DNA from: Bacteroidota bacterium
Lineage (GTDB): Bacteria > Bacteroidota > Bacteroidia > NS11-12g > UBA955
Reading direction: 5' to 3'
Assembly: GCA_024103355.1 (NCBI GenBank)
Contig: JAGFIU010000053.1
Location: 1-64,000 of the forward strand
Length of the DNA: 64,000 bases
The notes below the pieces were generated by a model. The model ran no database searches. It had not been told where the DNA came from and was given only the letters and a program-made list of their open reading frames with translations. Below, piece after piece: positions 18,284 to 26,367 of the stretch. Position numbers and translations under genes: made by a program. Position 1 is the stretch's first letter, and each line of letters begins with the position of its first letter.

Positions 18284-19132
18284 TTAATTATTGTTTAAAG
18301 AGGTATCTTTTGCACATCTGAAGCCGAGGTTAGCAACAGTATAATGTGCTTTCAGCGATGTCCTAAGTCCAAATCGCATAAATGCAGCATAGTTCATTAC
18401 ATCAGTTGAGTTTGTGGCAGCACCGGCACAAAATAGCCCTTTGTCATCGTATTGTCCGGTGCGGGAGTCACCCGTAACCATAATAGAGTTAAAGTCATCT
18501 GTCCATTCCCATACCAAATCAAACATATTATAGACTCCCCAATAATTAGGTGGACTTTGTTTTACTGGGTTAAGATGTTTGTTTTTGATAAGATAGAGGT
18601 CAACAATATAGTCAGAGTATGCAGGTTTTCTTCTGGCGTTAGGAGTGTCAGCATCTGCCATCGCAACAAATTCCCATTCATCCAATGTAGGGAGTCGTTT
18701 GCCAACACTCTCGGCAAACCATTTTGCTGCAAACCAGGATACATTGCAAACAGGTGCATCAGGGTCAGCTCCAATTGGTAATTCTAAGTCTGAAGGCCAT
18801 AATTTCAGGTAATTACTATCAGCATAGATTCTTTTAACAACAGATTTTCTCCATTGAGGGTTTGCTTTTACAAATGAAAGAAATTCTTTATTTGTAACCG
18901 GCCTCTCGTCAATCATAAAAGGCTTTACTTCAACTAAGACTGTATCTTCTCCATAAAAAGGTAAATATTCCCCACCGGGAATATAAACCATCTTGACATC
19001 AACCGTTATGGGTTGGATAGTATCCGGCTCCCTGCTTTCATTCATAGCAACAGAAGCAGAAGTTTCTTCCTTACTTTTGCTGCATGAGAAAAGAATGAAA
19101 GCAAGGGATATAATGCCGAAATACTTATACAT
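18284..19132 (-). CDS. nirV: NirV-like formylglycine-generating-enzyme family lipoprotein
   Basis: A 282-residue protein with lipobox FSC (Cys17) and a SUMF1/FGE-sulfatase domain over about residues 45-275: PGGEYLPF, FMIDERPVTNKEFLSFV, PVCNVSWFAAKWFAESVGKR, LPTLDEWEF and the C-terminal GFRCAKD. Proteins of this family next to nirK are called NirV; their biochemical role is not settled. Here the position directly after nirK supports that name. It sits between nirK (15 nt) and the SCO gene (1 nt). Confidence 0.85.
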   Translation of the reverse strand: MYKYFGIISLAFILFSCSKSKEETSASVAMNESREPDTIQPITVDVKMVYIPGGEYLPFYGEDTVLVEVKPFMIDERPVTNKEFLSFVKANPQWRKSVVKRIYADSNYLKLWPSDLELPIGADPDAPVCNVSWFAAKWFAESVGKRLPTLDEWEFVAMADADTPNARRKPAYSDYIVDLYLIKNKHLNPVKQSPPNYWGVYNMFDLVWEWTDDFNSIMVTGDSRTGQYDDKGLFCAGAATNSTDVMNYAAFMRFGLRTSLKAHYTVANLGFRCAKDTSLNNN

Positions 19133-19147
19133 TAAATTATTTTTAGT

Positions 19148-20185
19148 TTAATTCTTTTTGAAAACCTTTGGGTTTGCATCCCCGGTAACTTTAATTTTAC
19201 CTAAAGCACCTTTGTTAAATGTTCTTGATAGAGAGTGGTCAACAATATTGTATTCACCCGGTACTTCTACAGTAAACTCAACAATAGTTGCACCTCCTGC
19301 TGGGATTAAAGTTGTTTGTACATTATGAGAAACTGTGCTACCTCCTTCAGTATAAACATTGTCAAAAATTTCACCAATAACGTGGAATGATGAAACTAAG
19401 TTAGGACCCCCGTTTCCAACAAATAAGCGAATTTTGTCACCAACTTTTGCTTCCAGCATATTGGGTCCTAACATAGAACCTTTTTTACCATTAAATAAAA
19501 CATAAGTAGGATTTTCATCATTACCTTTATCATTATCAAACTCTAATAGTTTAGGGCTTCTGGAAGTAGGTTTTGCGTAGAATTCACCTTGCATGATATA
19601 AAACTCTTTGTCCACCGGTTCAAGTCCACCTTCGGGTTCAACCAAGATAAGACCGTACATTCCGTTTCCGATATGTTGTGGAACCGGAGGTGCTGCACAG
19701 TGATAAACATAAAGGCCTGGATTAAGCGCTTTGAATGTGAAACTTGCTTCCTGTCCGGGAGATGCAAATGTTGCTTCAGCACCACCACCGGGTCCATTAA
19801 CCGCATGTAGGTCAATGTTATGTGGTAAAATACTGTTTTCAGCATTTTTTAGATTCAGTTGGATTTCATCCCCTTCTCTTACTCTGATAAAACTTCCTGG
19901 AACAATATTGTTAAATGTCCAAAAAGTATAGCTAAATGTGTCTGCAATAATGGCTTCAATTTCTGTTGTTTCAAGGTTGACAATCAGTTTCTTAGGTCCT
20001 CTTTTGCCAACAGGTGCAGGGACATTAGGTGCAGCTGTGATATCAGCTACTTCAAATTCTCCGGTTGCTTCCATGTCAATTGCTTTGTTCTTGTTTTGAG
20101 CAGTGTTACCCGAATTTGAGCCACAGCTCCAGAGTGCGAAAGTCATTGCGACTGCGGCACTGATGATGAATGGTTTTTTGTTCAT
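19148..20185 (-). CDS. nirK: Copper-containing nitrite reductase (NO-forming)
   Basis: Reduces nitrite to nitric oxide outside the inner membrane. The 345-residue protein has two cupredoxin domains and a lipobox (LWSC, Cys21), so it is probably a lipoprotein. All copper ligands are present: type 1 His122, Cys163, His171, Met176; type 2 His127, His162, His317; catalytic Asp125 and His268. The longest frame starts 30 residues earlier inside the porin tail. The ATG at 20183-20185 gives a proper signal peptide and is preferred. It follows the porin gene by 16 nt. Confidence 0.96.
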   Translation of the reverse strand: MNKKPFIISAAVAMTFALWSCGSNSGNTAQNKNKAIDMEATGEFEVADITAAPNVPAPVGKRGPKKLIVNLETTEIEAIIADTFSYTFWTFNNIVPGSFIRVREGDEIQLNLKNAENSILPHNIDLHAVNGPGGGAEATFASPGQEASFTFKALNPGLYVYHCAAPPVPQHIGNGMYGLILVEPEGGLEPVDKEFYIMQGEFYAKPTSRSPKLLEFDNDKGNDENPTYVLFNGKKGSMLGPNMLEAKVGDKIRLFVGNGGPNLVSSFHVIGEIFDNVYTEGGSTVSHNVQTTLIPAGGATIVEFTVEVPGEYNIVDHSLSRTFNKGALGKIKVTGDANPKVFKKN

Positions 20186-20201
20186 TTTATTTATTTTTTG
20201 G

Positions 20202-21536
20202 TTAAAAATTTGTTTTAAAAATTGTTGGATTGATGTTGATTGACAACCATCCCCATTGCTGAAAGTCTTTAGCATTTGGTTTGTTTTTGAGCATATTCAA
20301 GGTTGAGGTGTTGAGAAAGAATGAATATCCTCCCAACAAGGTTGCAAATTTATTGATATTATAGGTAAATCCTAAGTCCAATTCTTGTCCAAGGTTTGGT
20401 TCATAGTTTACGTTGAGTATATTGACTTTGTTGGGTGTAGTAAACTGATGGATTGTGAGATTGACAGAATAATTCTTTTTTGACTTATAATTAATTCTCA
20501 CATAGTTGTCTGACAATCCAACCCCATTGTGTCCATTTCCTACATAGAAGTAATCCATTGAACCATAGAATTTATGTCCGGTATGAAAGTATGGATTGAA
20601 CGCATTATTTTCTGAGCTTACAGAACCAATATCATTTCCTGATAAAAAGTCACTTCCAAGTCCTAAACTCCAGTTGGAATTTATGAAATAATCTGCATTG
20701 ATTGAAGCCATAACTGCTGCTAATTTTTCTCCCATTTGATAGTATACGGCAGTTTGAAAAGAAAGCTTCTTATTATTAATAAAATAATTGACTCCATAGG
20801 TTTGAATAAATTTGGTTTTTGAGCTAGGAGGTGCTATGTAATTCTGAATTCCGAGGTTGTTTGCAAGCATTGTAATTTTCATGGTTTCATTCAAAGGGAT
20901 ATTAGCCCACAATGTTTGCATAGTTTTGTATGGGAGTGCACCAGCTATGCTATATAAATTCCCTGATGGGTTATTTAGATTATTGTTGTAGTTTGCCCTG
21001 TAATTTTGGTTATAAGCGAAGAAACCTTTGAGTTCGTATTTATTTTTTAGAAAACTAAAAGAAAGTGCGTCATGGGCTCTTGCGCCTTGAGCCCAGTCCA
21101 ATACTCCAAAAAATCTTTCATCGTCCAACGAAATAACCTGACGTCCAAATTTTACATTCCAATACTCAGATAGTTTTAATTGTGCCCAAGATTCGAATAA
21201 TGAAAATTGATTACCACTGTTTTCAGGACTTTGTACCATATTTCCTTGTCCCCAAATACTTACACTTTGAGGAGATACTAGTATGGTTAATAAATCTTTA
21301 TGTTGATATTCTATACTTAGTCTGTCTCTTTGACTTATTAGAACTGCAGGTTCACCGCTTTTGTTCGCAGGTGAAAAAGCACCATCACGAAATTCTAATC
21401 GGGGTCTCAGCTGATATGAAACTTTGATGTTGTTATCGTGATTTTGATTGTTTTGAGCCTTTATGTCTGATACTAGTAAAAATAAGGTTGATACTACAAT
21501 GATTTGGTAATATAATATTTTGCGAATAGATTTCAT
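20202..21536 (-). CDS. Outer-membrane beta-barrel, alginate-export-like porin
   Basis: A 444-residue protein with a signal peptide (to about residue 27, IKAQ), a repeated amphipathic beta pattern, and features of the alginate-export/phosphate-selective porin-like barrels, such as RPRLEFRDGAF, RQVISLDDERFFG and DWAQGARAHDAL. It ends in Phe, as usual for outer-membrane barrels. It heads the nirK operon and may admit nitrite or another small solute; this is inference. ATG at 21534-21536. Confidence 0.8.
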   Translation of the reverse strand: MKSIRKILYYQIIVVSTLFLLVSDIKAQNNQNHDNNIKVSYQLRPRLEFRDGAFSPANKSGEPAVLISQRDRLSIEYQHKDLLTILVSPQSVSIWGQGNMVQSPENSGNQFSLFESWAQLKLSEYWNVKFGRQVISLDDERFFGVLDWAQGARAHDALSFSFLKNKYELKGFFAYNQNYRANYNNNLNNPSGNLYSIAGALPYKTMQTLWANIPLNETMKITMLANNLGIQNYIAPPSSKTKFIQTYGVNYFINNKKLSFQTAVYYQMGEKLAAVMASINADYFINSNWSLGLGSDFLSGNDIGSVSSENNAFNPYFHTGHKFYGSMDYFYVGNGHNGVGLSDNYVRINYKSKKNYSVNLTIHQFTTPNKVNILNVNYEPNLGQELDLGFTYNINKFATLLGGYSFFLNTSTLNMLKNKPNAKDFQQWGWLSININPTIFKTNF

Positions 21537-21570
21537 GACAATTTTGCTATCTTATTGGCAGCAAAGATGG

Positions 21571-21591
21571 TGTACAATTATTCTCTGTACA
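21571..21591. promoter_or_regulatory. Paired TGTACA palindromes upstream of the nirK operon
   Basis: Two identical TGTACAAT direct repeats (TGTACA at 21571-21576 and 21586-21591), each half self-complementary, lie 15 bp apart between the FNR-like palindrome and the probable -7 element CATCTTTG (minus strand, 21562-21569). They could be a second operator. Function unproven. Confidence 0.3.
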
Positions 21592-21611
21592 ATGATTGTT
21601 GTCATAGGGGT

Positions 21612-21629
21612 ATATGATAATTATCATAT
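21612..21629. promoter_or_regulatory. Perfect 18-bp palindrome, FNR/CRP-type operator candidate
   Basis: The sequence ATATGATAATTATCATAT is a perfect inverted repeat. Its core TGAT-N4-ATCA is the FNR-type half-site arrangement. It lies 76 nt upstream of the porin ATG and about 65 bp from the start point predicted from the CATCTTTG element. A CRP/FNR-family regulator sensing oxygen or NO would fit a nirK operon. Confidence 0.55.
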
Positions 21630-21694
21630 TGTATAATTGTTTTGTCTATTGTCCTTATTATGAATGGTTTGCACTCATTTAAATAGATATGTTG

Positions 21695-21702
21695 TACTTT
21701 TG
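21695..21702 (+). promoter_or_regulatory. -7 promoter element for recX
   Basis: TACTTTTG matches TAnnTTTG and lies 30 nt before the TTG at 21733. Confidence 0.45.
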
Positions 21703-21732
21703 TTTTGACGAAAGTGCAATTTTAGAACTATA

Positions 21733-22245
21733 TTGAATTCTTCATTAACAGATAATTTTAATTTTGCCTCTGTGCAAACAGAGAGATTATCCTTTAATGC
21801 CGCTAGAAAAAGAATTGAAAAGTTTTGTGCATATCAGGAAAGGCACCAAGAGGAGGTAAGGGCAAAACTGTATTCATTTGGGTTGGGTTTTGATGATGTT
21901 GAATTGATACTAACCGAAATGATTCAATCTAAGTTTTTAAATGAAGAACGCTTTGCCAAGGCGTACAGTGGTGGTAAATTCCGGCAGAAAAAATGGGGTA
22001 GATTGAAGATTGTTCAGGAGTTAAGATTGCGAAAAATCAGTGAACGAAATATTAAGATAGGACTAAAAGAGATAGACCCTCATTTGTATGAAAAAACACT
22101 GAGAGATTTGGTGGAGAAACTTAAAATAAAGTATAAGAGAAGTGGCTTAAAGGATTGGCAAAAAAAACAAAAAGTGATTCGTGCTCTGATGACCAAGGGA
22201 TATGAACCCGATATGATTTCGGACATTTATAATATAGAAGATTAA
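21733..22245 (+). CDS. recX: Regulatory protein RecX
   Basis: Modulator of RecA filaments. The 170-residue frame has the RecX three-helix repeats: RIEKFCAYQERHQEEVRAKL, then LILTEMIQSKFLNEERFAKAYSGGKFR and KKWGRLKIVQELR, and the C-terminal YKRSGLKDWQKKQKVIRALMTKGY. No ATG lies before the conserved part. The start is either TTG 21733 or the in-frame GTG at 21772; the second would give 157 residues. recA is not in the window. Confidence 0.88.
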   Translation: MNSSLTDNFNFASVQTERLSFNAARKRIEKFCAYQERHQEEVRAKLYSFGLGFDDVELILTEMIQSKFLNEERFAKAYSGGKFRQKKWGRLKIVQELRLRKISERNIKIGLKEIDPHLYEKTLRDLVEKLKIKYKRSGLKDWQKKQKVIRALMTKGYEPDMISDIYNIED

Positions 22246-22260
22246 AGCGTTGTTTTTCTG

Positions 22261-22268
22261 TACTTTTG
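22261..22268 (+). promoter_or_regulatory. -7 promoter element for the YdcF-like gene
   Basis: TACTTTTG matches TAnnTTTG. The TTG of a longer reading frame (22266) lies inside the element, which supports the GTG start at 22287. Confidence 0.5.
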
Positions 22269-22286
22269 CAAAACGGAAATTTACTT

Positions 22287-23051
22287 GTGTTTTTTATTTT
22301 AAGCAAAATATTGGGGTTTATACTTAATCCTTTCTTTTGGATATTGGTTTTATTGACCATAAGCCTTGCAACTAAAAATATTATAAAGCGTAAGAGATTG
22401 ATTTTCATATCTCTGATTTTGGTTTTTGTATTCGGAAACGGAGTATTGGTAAATGAAATCGGGCTGTTAAAAGAAAACAAATGGAGAGAAGCAGCCAAAA
22501 AATATCAAACATACCCTGATACGGCAGTCTTATTAGGAGGTTTTTGTTATTATAATAATGAGTTAAATCGGGTTGAGTTTTCTGAATCGTCAGATCGCCT
22601 ATTTCAGATTCTTAAGCTATATCAATCACATAGAATAGGAACTCTAATTATTTCAGGAGGAAGTGGGAGTCTACGCTATCCGAAAGAGAAAGAGGCAATC
22701 ATGGTTGAAAACTATCTCAGAGAGGGTCAATTTAGGACTGATAGTCTATTAATAGAAGCGCAATCAAGAAATACTTATGAAAATGCACAATTCACGAAAG
22801 AATTAATCGGATTGTCAAATCCTAATATTTTATTAGTAACATCTGCTTTTCACATGGATAGAGCAATGAGGGTGTTCAGCAAAGCGGGTTTTAACCCACA
22901 ACCCTACCCAACAAATTTTATCTTCGAGCCAATGAGAGATTATACTTTTGAAACATTCATTCTGCCAAAAGCAAAAAATTTTGAGAAGTGGGAACTTCTT
23001 ATAAAAGAAAATGTAGGCTCTATGGTATATAGAATAAAAGGGTATTTGTAG
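22287..23051 (+). CDS. YdcF/SanA/ElyC-like DUF218 membrane protein
   Basis: A 254-residue protein with two N-terminal membrane segments (residues 2-25 and 30-50) and a DUF218 domain: DTAVLLGGFCYYNNE, TLIISGGSGSLRYPKEKEA, EAQSRNTYENAQFTKEL, LLVTSAFHMDRAMRVFSKAG. ElyC and SanA homologues affect the envelope and peptidoglycan-precursor metabolism; the biochemical activity is unknown. GTG at 22287 gives the common N-terminus VFFILSKILGFIL. Followed after about 105 nt by the Skp-like genes. Confidence 0.85.
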   Translation: MFFILSKILGFILNPFFWILVLLTISLATKNIIKRKRLIFISLILVFVFGNGVLVNEIGLLKENKWREAAKKYQTYPDTAVLLGGFCYYNNELNRVEFSESSDRLFQILKLYQSHRIGTLIISGGSGSLRYPKEKEAIMVENYLREGQFRTDSLLIEAQSRNTYENAQFTKELIGLSNPNILLVTSAFHMDRAMRVFSKAGFNPQPYPTNFIFEPMRDYTFETFILPKAKNFEKWELLIKENVGSMVYRIKGYL

Positions 23052-23057
23052 AGTAAC

Positions 23058-23087
23058 TTTGACCAAAGCAAAAAATAAATAAATTTG
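23058..23087 (+). promoter_or_regulatory. Bacteroidota-type promoter for the Skp/OmpH pair
   Basis: A -33 TTTG (23058-23061) and a -7 TAAATTTG (23080-23087) are separated by 18 bp, the best two-box match in the window. The first ATG is 70 nt downstream. Confidence 0.65.
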
Positions 23088-23156
23088 CGCGCTCCTAAAA
23101 TTGGTATGTGATTTGAATTACTACCGAAAATAAAAACAATAATAATAGACAGAATT

Positions 23157-23681
23157 ATGAAAAAGTTCCTTTTAATCACAATTGCATTTTTATTAGCAAC
23201 AACTGCATTTTCTCAGAAGCAGAAATTTGGATATGTAGATACAGAATATATTTTGGGGAAAATGCCCGAATATCGTTCTGCACAAAAACAATTGGATGAA
23301 ATTTCTAATGGTTGGCAGGCAGAAGTAGATAAAAAGTATAGCGAATTGGATGCAAAATTCAAAGAATACAAAGCAGAAGAGCCACTGTTAACAAAAGAAC
23401 AGAAGAAAGAAAGAGAACAAGAAATTGTTAGGATGGAAACCGAAGTAAAAAAGTATGAGAATGAAAAATTTGGACAAGACGGAGAACTATTCAAGAAGCG
23501 TCAAGAATTGATAAAGCCCATTCAAGACAAGGTGTTCAAAGCTATTCAGAATGTAGCTAAGGAAGGTGCCTACGACTTTGTTTTTGATATCGCAGGGAAT
23601 ATGGTTGTACTTATTACCGACCCCAAGTACGATTTGAGTGATAATGTACTAGAAGAACTGGGGATCACCTCTAATGATTGA
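23157..23681 (+). CDS. OmpH/Skp family periplasmic chaperone
   Basis: Holds unfolded outer-membrane proteins in transit to the Bam complex. The 174-residue protein has a signal peptide (residues 1-20, TTAFSQ), then FGYVDTEYILGKMPEY, the family's first strand and helix, and a long charged coiled coil (about 35-120) that builds the Skp tentacles. First of two tandem paralogues, 31 nt before the second. Confidence 0.9.
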   Translation: MKKFLLITIAFLLATTAFSQKQKFGYVDTEYILGKMPEYRSAQKQLDEISNGWQAEVDKKYSELDAKFKEYKAEEPLLTKEQKKEREQEIVRMETEVKKYENEKFGQDGELFKKRQELIKPIQDKVFKAIQNVAKEGAYDFVFDIAGNMVVLITDPKYDLSDNVLEELGITSND

Positions 23682-23712
23682 TTAATAAACTAACTAATAA
23701 CAGATATAAAAT

Positions 23713-24318
23713 ATGACAAGCAGAATTTTAAAAAATGCAGTGTTGAGTTTGCTAATGCTTACATCCTCTTATTGCGTTAAATCTCAAGGAGTAAAAATTG
23801 GTTACCTCAATTATGGAAATGTAGTATTGGATTTACCAGAGTACAAGGTAATGAACGACAGTTTAATGTCTTATTATCTCACTTTACAAGAAGATCTAAA
23901 AAAGATAGAAGACGATTATATTGCAAAGCAAACTGAACTCAATAAGAAAATAGAATCAGGTAACCAGAATAAGAGATTGATAGAATTAGAGCAATATGCC
24001 CTCGAACAACTTCAACAGATATATCAATTCCAGCAAAGAGAGAATGAAGAAAAAATTGCACAAAAACAAGAAGAACTCCTTGCACCATTAAGGAAAAAAG
24101 TTGATGATGCAATAGAAGCTATTGCAAAAGAAAAAGGCTTTACTTTGGTCTTAGACGCATCAGTAATTCATTATAAGAGAGAAGCAGACGATGTTGAAAA
24201 CCTCGTAAGAGCAAAACTAAAAGTAATAACAAAGGAAGAATCAGAGAAAAAGAGAAAGGAAGGTGGAGATAATAATGTAGAGACACCTCCAATCCCCAAG
24301 AATACGATCGGAAATTAA
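23713..24318 (+). CDS. Second OmpH/Skp family periplasmic chaperone
   Basis: A 201-residue paralogue of the gene before it. The signal peptide ends near residue 25 (CVKSQG), IGYLNYGNVVLDLPEY aligns with the first strand, and a coiled coil follows over about 45-130. The C-terminal extension after residue 170 (KEESEKKRKEGG onward) is Lys/Glu- then Pro/Asn-rich. Tandem skp-like pairs before murI are common in Bacteroidota. The murI start lies 7 nt downstream. Confidence 0.88.
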   Translation: MTSRILKNAVLSLLMLTSSYCVKSQGVKIGYLNYGNVVLDLPEYKVMNDSLMSYYLTLQEDLKKIEDDYIAKQTELNKKIESGNQNKRLIELEQYALEQLQQIYQFQQRENEEKIAQKQEELLAPLRKKVDDAIEAIAKEKGFTLVLDASVIHYKREADDVENLVRAKLKVITKEESEKKRKEGGDNNVETPPIPKNTIGN

Positions 24319-24325
24319 TTAAGCC

Positions 24326-25132
24326 TTGTCAGACAATCCAATTGGAATATTTGATTCCGGTATTGGCGGACTCACTGTAGCCAATGCAATCTCATCACTA
24401 CTGCCAAATGAGAAAATAATTTATTTTGGCGATACTGCTCATTTGCCCTATGGAGATAAGTCAGCAAAAGCTATCAGAGATTACTCAAAAGAGATTATAA
24501 AGTTCTTACTTAGCCATCATTGTAAATTGATAGTGATTGCTTGTAATTCAGCGTCTGCAAGTGTTGGTAATGCTTATCTTAAATGGGTTCCAAAAGATAT
24601 GCCTGTAGTGAATGTTATTGACCCTATTGTAGAGTATCTATCTAGGGAGAAATATACACGAATAGGTCTGATAGGTACCAAACGCACCATACACTCGAGG
24701 ATATTTCCTAAAAATTTGAATAAAATAACTTCTTCAAAAATTATTCAAAGTTTAGCTACTCCATTATTAGCACCTATGATTGAAGAAGGTTTTTATAACA
24801 ACAATATCAGCAAGGCAGTGATCAATTCCTACCTTTCAAATTCTCGCCTTATTGGTATTCAATCATTGGTGCTTGCTTGTACACACTATCCATTGATAGA
24901 GAATCAAATTAGAGAGCTCCTAGGACAAAAAATTGAAATTGTGAATAGCGCATATGTAGTTGCTCGCAAAGTTGAGACAGTTCTCAAGCTATCATCTTCT
25001 GAAAGACATGAACGTAGATCACCCGAACATCAATTCTTTGTTTCTGACTTTACATCAGGATTTGAGCAAGCTGCTAATCGCTTTTTTGGGAAGAAAGTAA
25101 AACTGCAAGAACATAATTTGTGGAAGAGATAA
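24326..25132 (+). CDS. murI: Glutamate racemase
   Basis: Provides D-glutamate for peptidoglycan. The 268-residue protein has GIFDSGIGGLTV at the N-terminus and both catalytic cysteines, Cys73 in ACNSAS and Cys185 in LACTHYPL. The start is TTG at 24326 (giving MSDNPIGIFDSG); no ATG precedes the conserved part. Third gene of the Skp-murI operon, followed by a terminator-like hairpin. Confidence 0.95.
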   Translation: MSDNPIGIFDSGIGGLTVANAISSLLPNEKIIYFGDTAHLPYGDKSAKAIRDYSKEIIKFLLSHHCKLIVIACNSASASVGNAYLKWVPKDMPVVNVIDPIVEYLSREKYTRIGLIGTKRTIHSRIFPKNLNKITSSKIIQSLATPLLAPMIEEGFYNNNISKAVINSYLSNSRLIGIQSLVLACTHYPLIENQIRELLGQKIEIVNSAYVVARKVETVLKLSSSERHERRSPEHQFFVSDFTSGFEQAANRFFGKKVKLQEHNLWKR

Positions 25133-25150
25133 TTCTTTCCTTTTATATTT

Positions 25151-25172
25151 AAGATTGACGGCAATTTTTTTT
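25151..25172 (+). terminator. Probable rho-independent terminator after murI
   Basis: A 7-bp stem (25151-25157 with 25162-25168, one G-T pair) around the loop ACGG runs into a T tract ending at 25172. It lies about 18 nt after the murI stop. Confidence 0.55.
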
Positions 25173-25255
25173 AGAACATTTTTTTCAATCAATTTAGATT
25201 TGATGTGAATAATGCCGTTAGTAAGAATAAACTATCCATTCTTAAAAATTGGTTT

Positions 25256-25284
25256 TAACTTTGCCACTTCTGATAATAATTTTG
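25256..25284 (+). promoter_or_regulatory. Two -7 elements before the 2-hydroxyacid dehydrogenase gene
   Basis: TAACTTTG (25256-25263) and TAATTTTG (25277-25284) both match TAnnTTTG. The second ends 2 nt before the ATG at 25287. Their presence inside the longer frame from 25212 argues against that earlier start. Confidence 0.45.
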
Positions 25285-25286
25285 CG

Positions 25287-26249
25287 ATGAGAAAAGAAAC
25301 AGAAATCCATCCAGAAGTACTGATTATTGATGATTTTCATCCTTTGTTAATGGAAGGATTATCAATGTTAAATATAACTTTTGACTATAATCCTGAAATA
25401 GAAAAAGATGAAATTCTCAAACGAATTGAGGGATATAGAGGCCTAATAGTTAGGAGTAAGATTGAATGTGACAAGTCGTTCTTTGAAAAGGCAAAACAAC
25501 TTAAATGGATTGCAAAGGGCGGCTCAGGCGTTGATAGTATCGATGAAGAAGAAGCACAATATAAGAATATAAAAATTATTAATGCACCGGAAGGAAACAA
25601 GAATGCAGTAGCCGAACATACATTGGGAATGATATTGGGACTTTCAAACAATATTGTTCGTTCATACTCTGGTGTTAAGAACTATAGATGGAATAGGGAA
25701 GCGAACAGGGGTATAGAATTAGAAGGAAAAACTATTGGGATAATAGGATTTGGCAATATTGGCTCAACACTGGCAAAGCGCTTATCGGGATTTGACATGA
25801 GAGTACTCGCCTACGATAAGTATAAACCCATACAATCACCTTTTGCTATTGAATCTTCATTAGAAGAGATATTTGAAGAAGCAGACTGGGTGTCTCTTCA
25901 TGTTCCACTTACTGAAGAAACCTGTGGGATGGTAAATTCGTCTTTTTTATTGAATTTTAAAAAATGCATCGGTTTAATTAATGCATCCAGAGGAAAAGTT
26001 GTAAACGCAAATGACGTTTTGGAATTCTTAAAACTAGGAAAGATATTTGCCTTTGGTGCAGATGTCTTAGAAAATGAAAAGCCAAAAAATTGGAGTAATT
26101 CAGAAAGACTAGTTTATGATAATTTGATGCGTATGCAAAATGTGATTATTACACCTCATATTGCAGGATGGACAAAAGAATCCTATAAGAAGATTTCTGA
26201 AACACTCATCTCAAAATTGTCGATGGAATATTTAGATAAAGTAAGATAA
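25287..26249 (+). CDS. D-isomer-specific 2-hydroxyacid dehydrogenase (SerA-like)
   Basis: A 320-residue NAD-dependent oxidoreductase. The Rossmann motif GIIGFGNIGSTLAKRL, the INASRGKVVNANDVL loop and the HIAGWT catalytic-His segment are all visible, with the active-site Arg in WIAKGGSGVDSID replaced by the usual layout of serine-pathway members. It lacks the C-terminal ACT domain of long SerA. Substrate could be 3-phosphoglycerate or another 2-hydroxyacid; I cannot tell. The frame can start at 25212, but the ATG at 25287 follows promoter elements directly. Confidence 0.85.
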   Translation: MRKETEIHPEVLIIDDFHPLLMEGLSMLNITFDYNPEIEKDEILKRIEGYRGLIVRSKIECDKSFFEKAKQLKWIAKGGSGVDSIDEEEAQYKNIKIINAPEGNKNAVAEHTLGMILGLSNNIVRSYSGVKNYRWNREANRGIELEGKTIGIIGFGNIGSTLAKRLSGFDMRVLAYDKYKPIQSPFAIESSLEEIFEEADWVSLHVPLTEETCGMVNSSFLLNFKKCIGLINASRGKVVNANDVLEFLKLGKIFAFGADVLENEKPKNWSNSERLVYDNLMRMQNVIITPHIAGWTKESYKKISETLISKLSMEYLDKVR

Positions 26250-26256
26250 AAATAAA

Positions 26257-26299
26257 AATTCTGTTTTGATTTGTGGTTTTACAAATAAAAACAGAAATT
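26257..26299. terminator. Long imperfect inverted repeat after the dehydrogenase gene
   Basis: Arms 26257-26274 and 26281-26299 pair over about 17 bp, with one mismatch and one bulge around a 6-nt loop. No clear T run follows on the plus strand, so it may act as a weak terminator or mRNA-end protector. Confidence 0.4.
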
Positions 26300-26367
26300 G
26301 CACCGCCCAAAGAGAGCCCTTAAATAGAATTGAAATTACGAGTTAAAAAATAACTGAAAAAATACTT

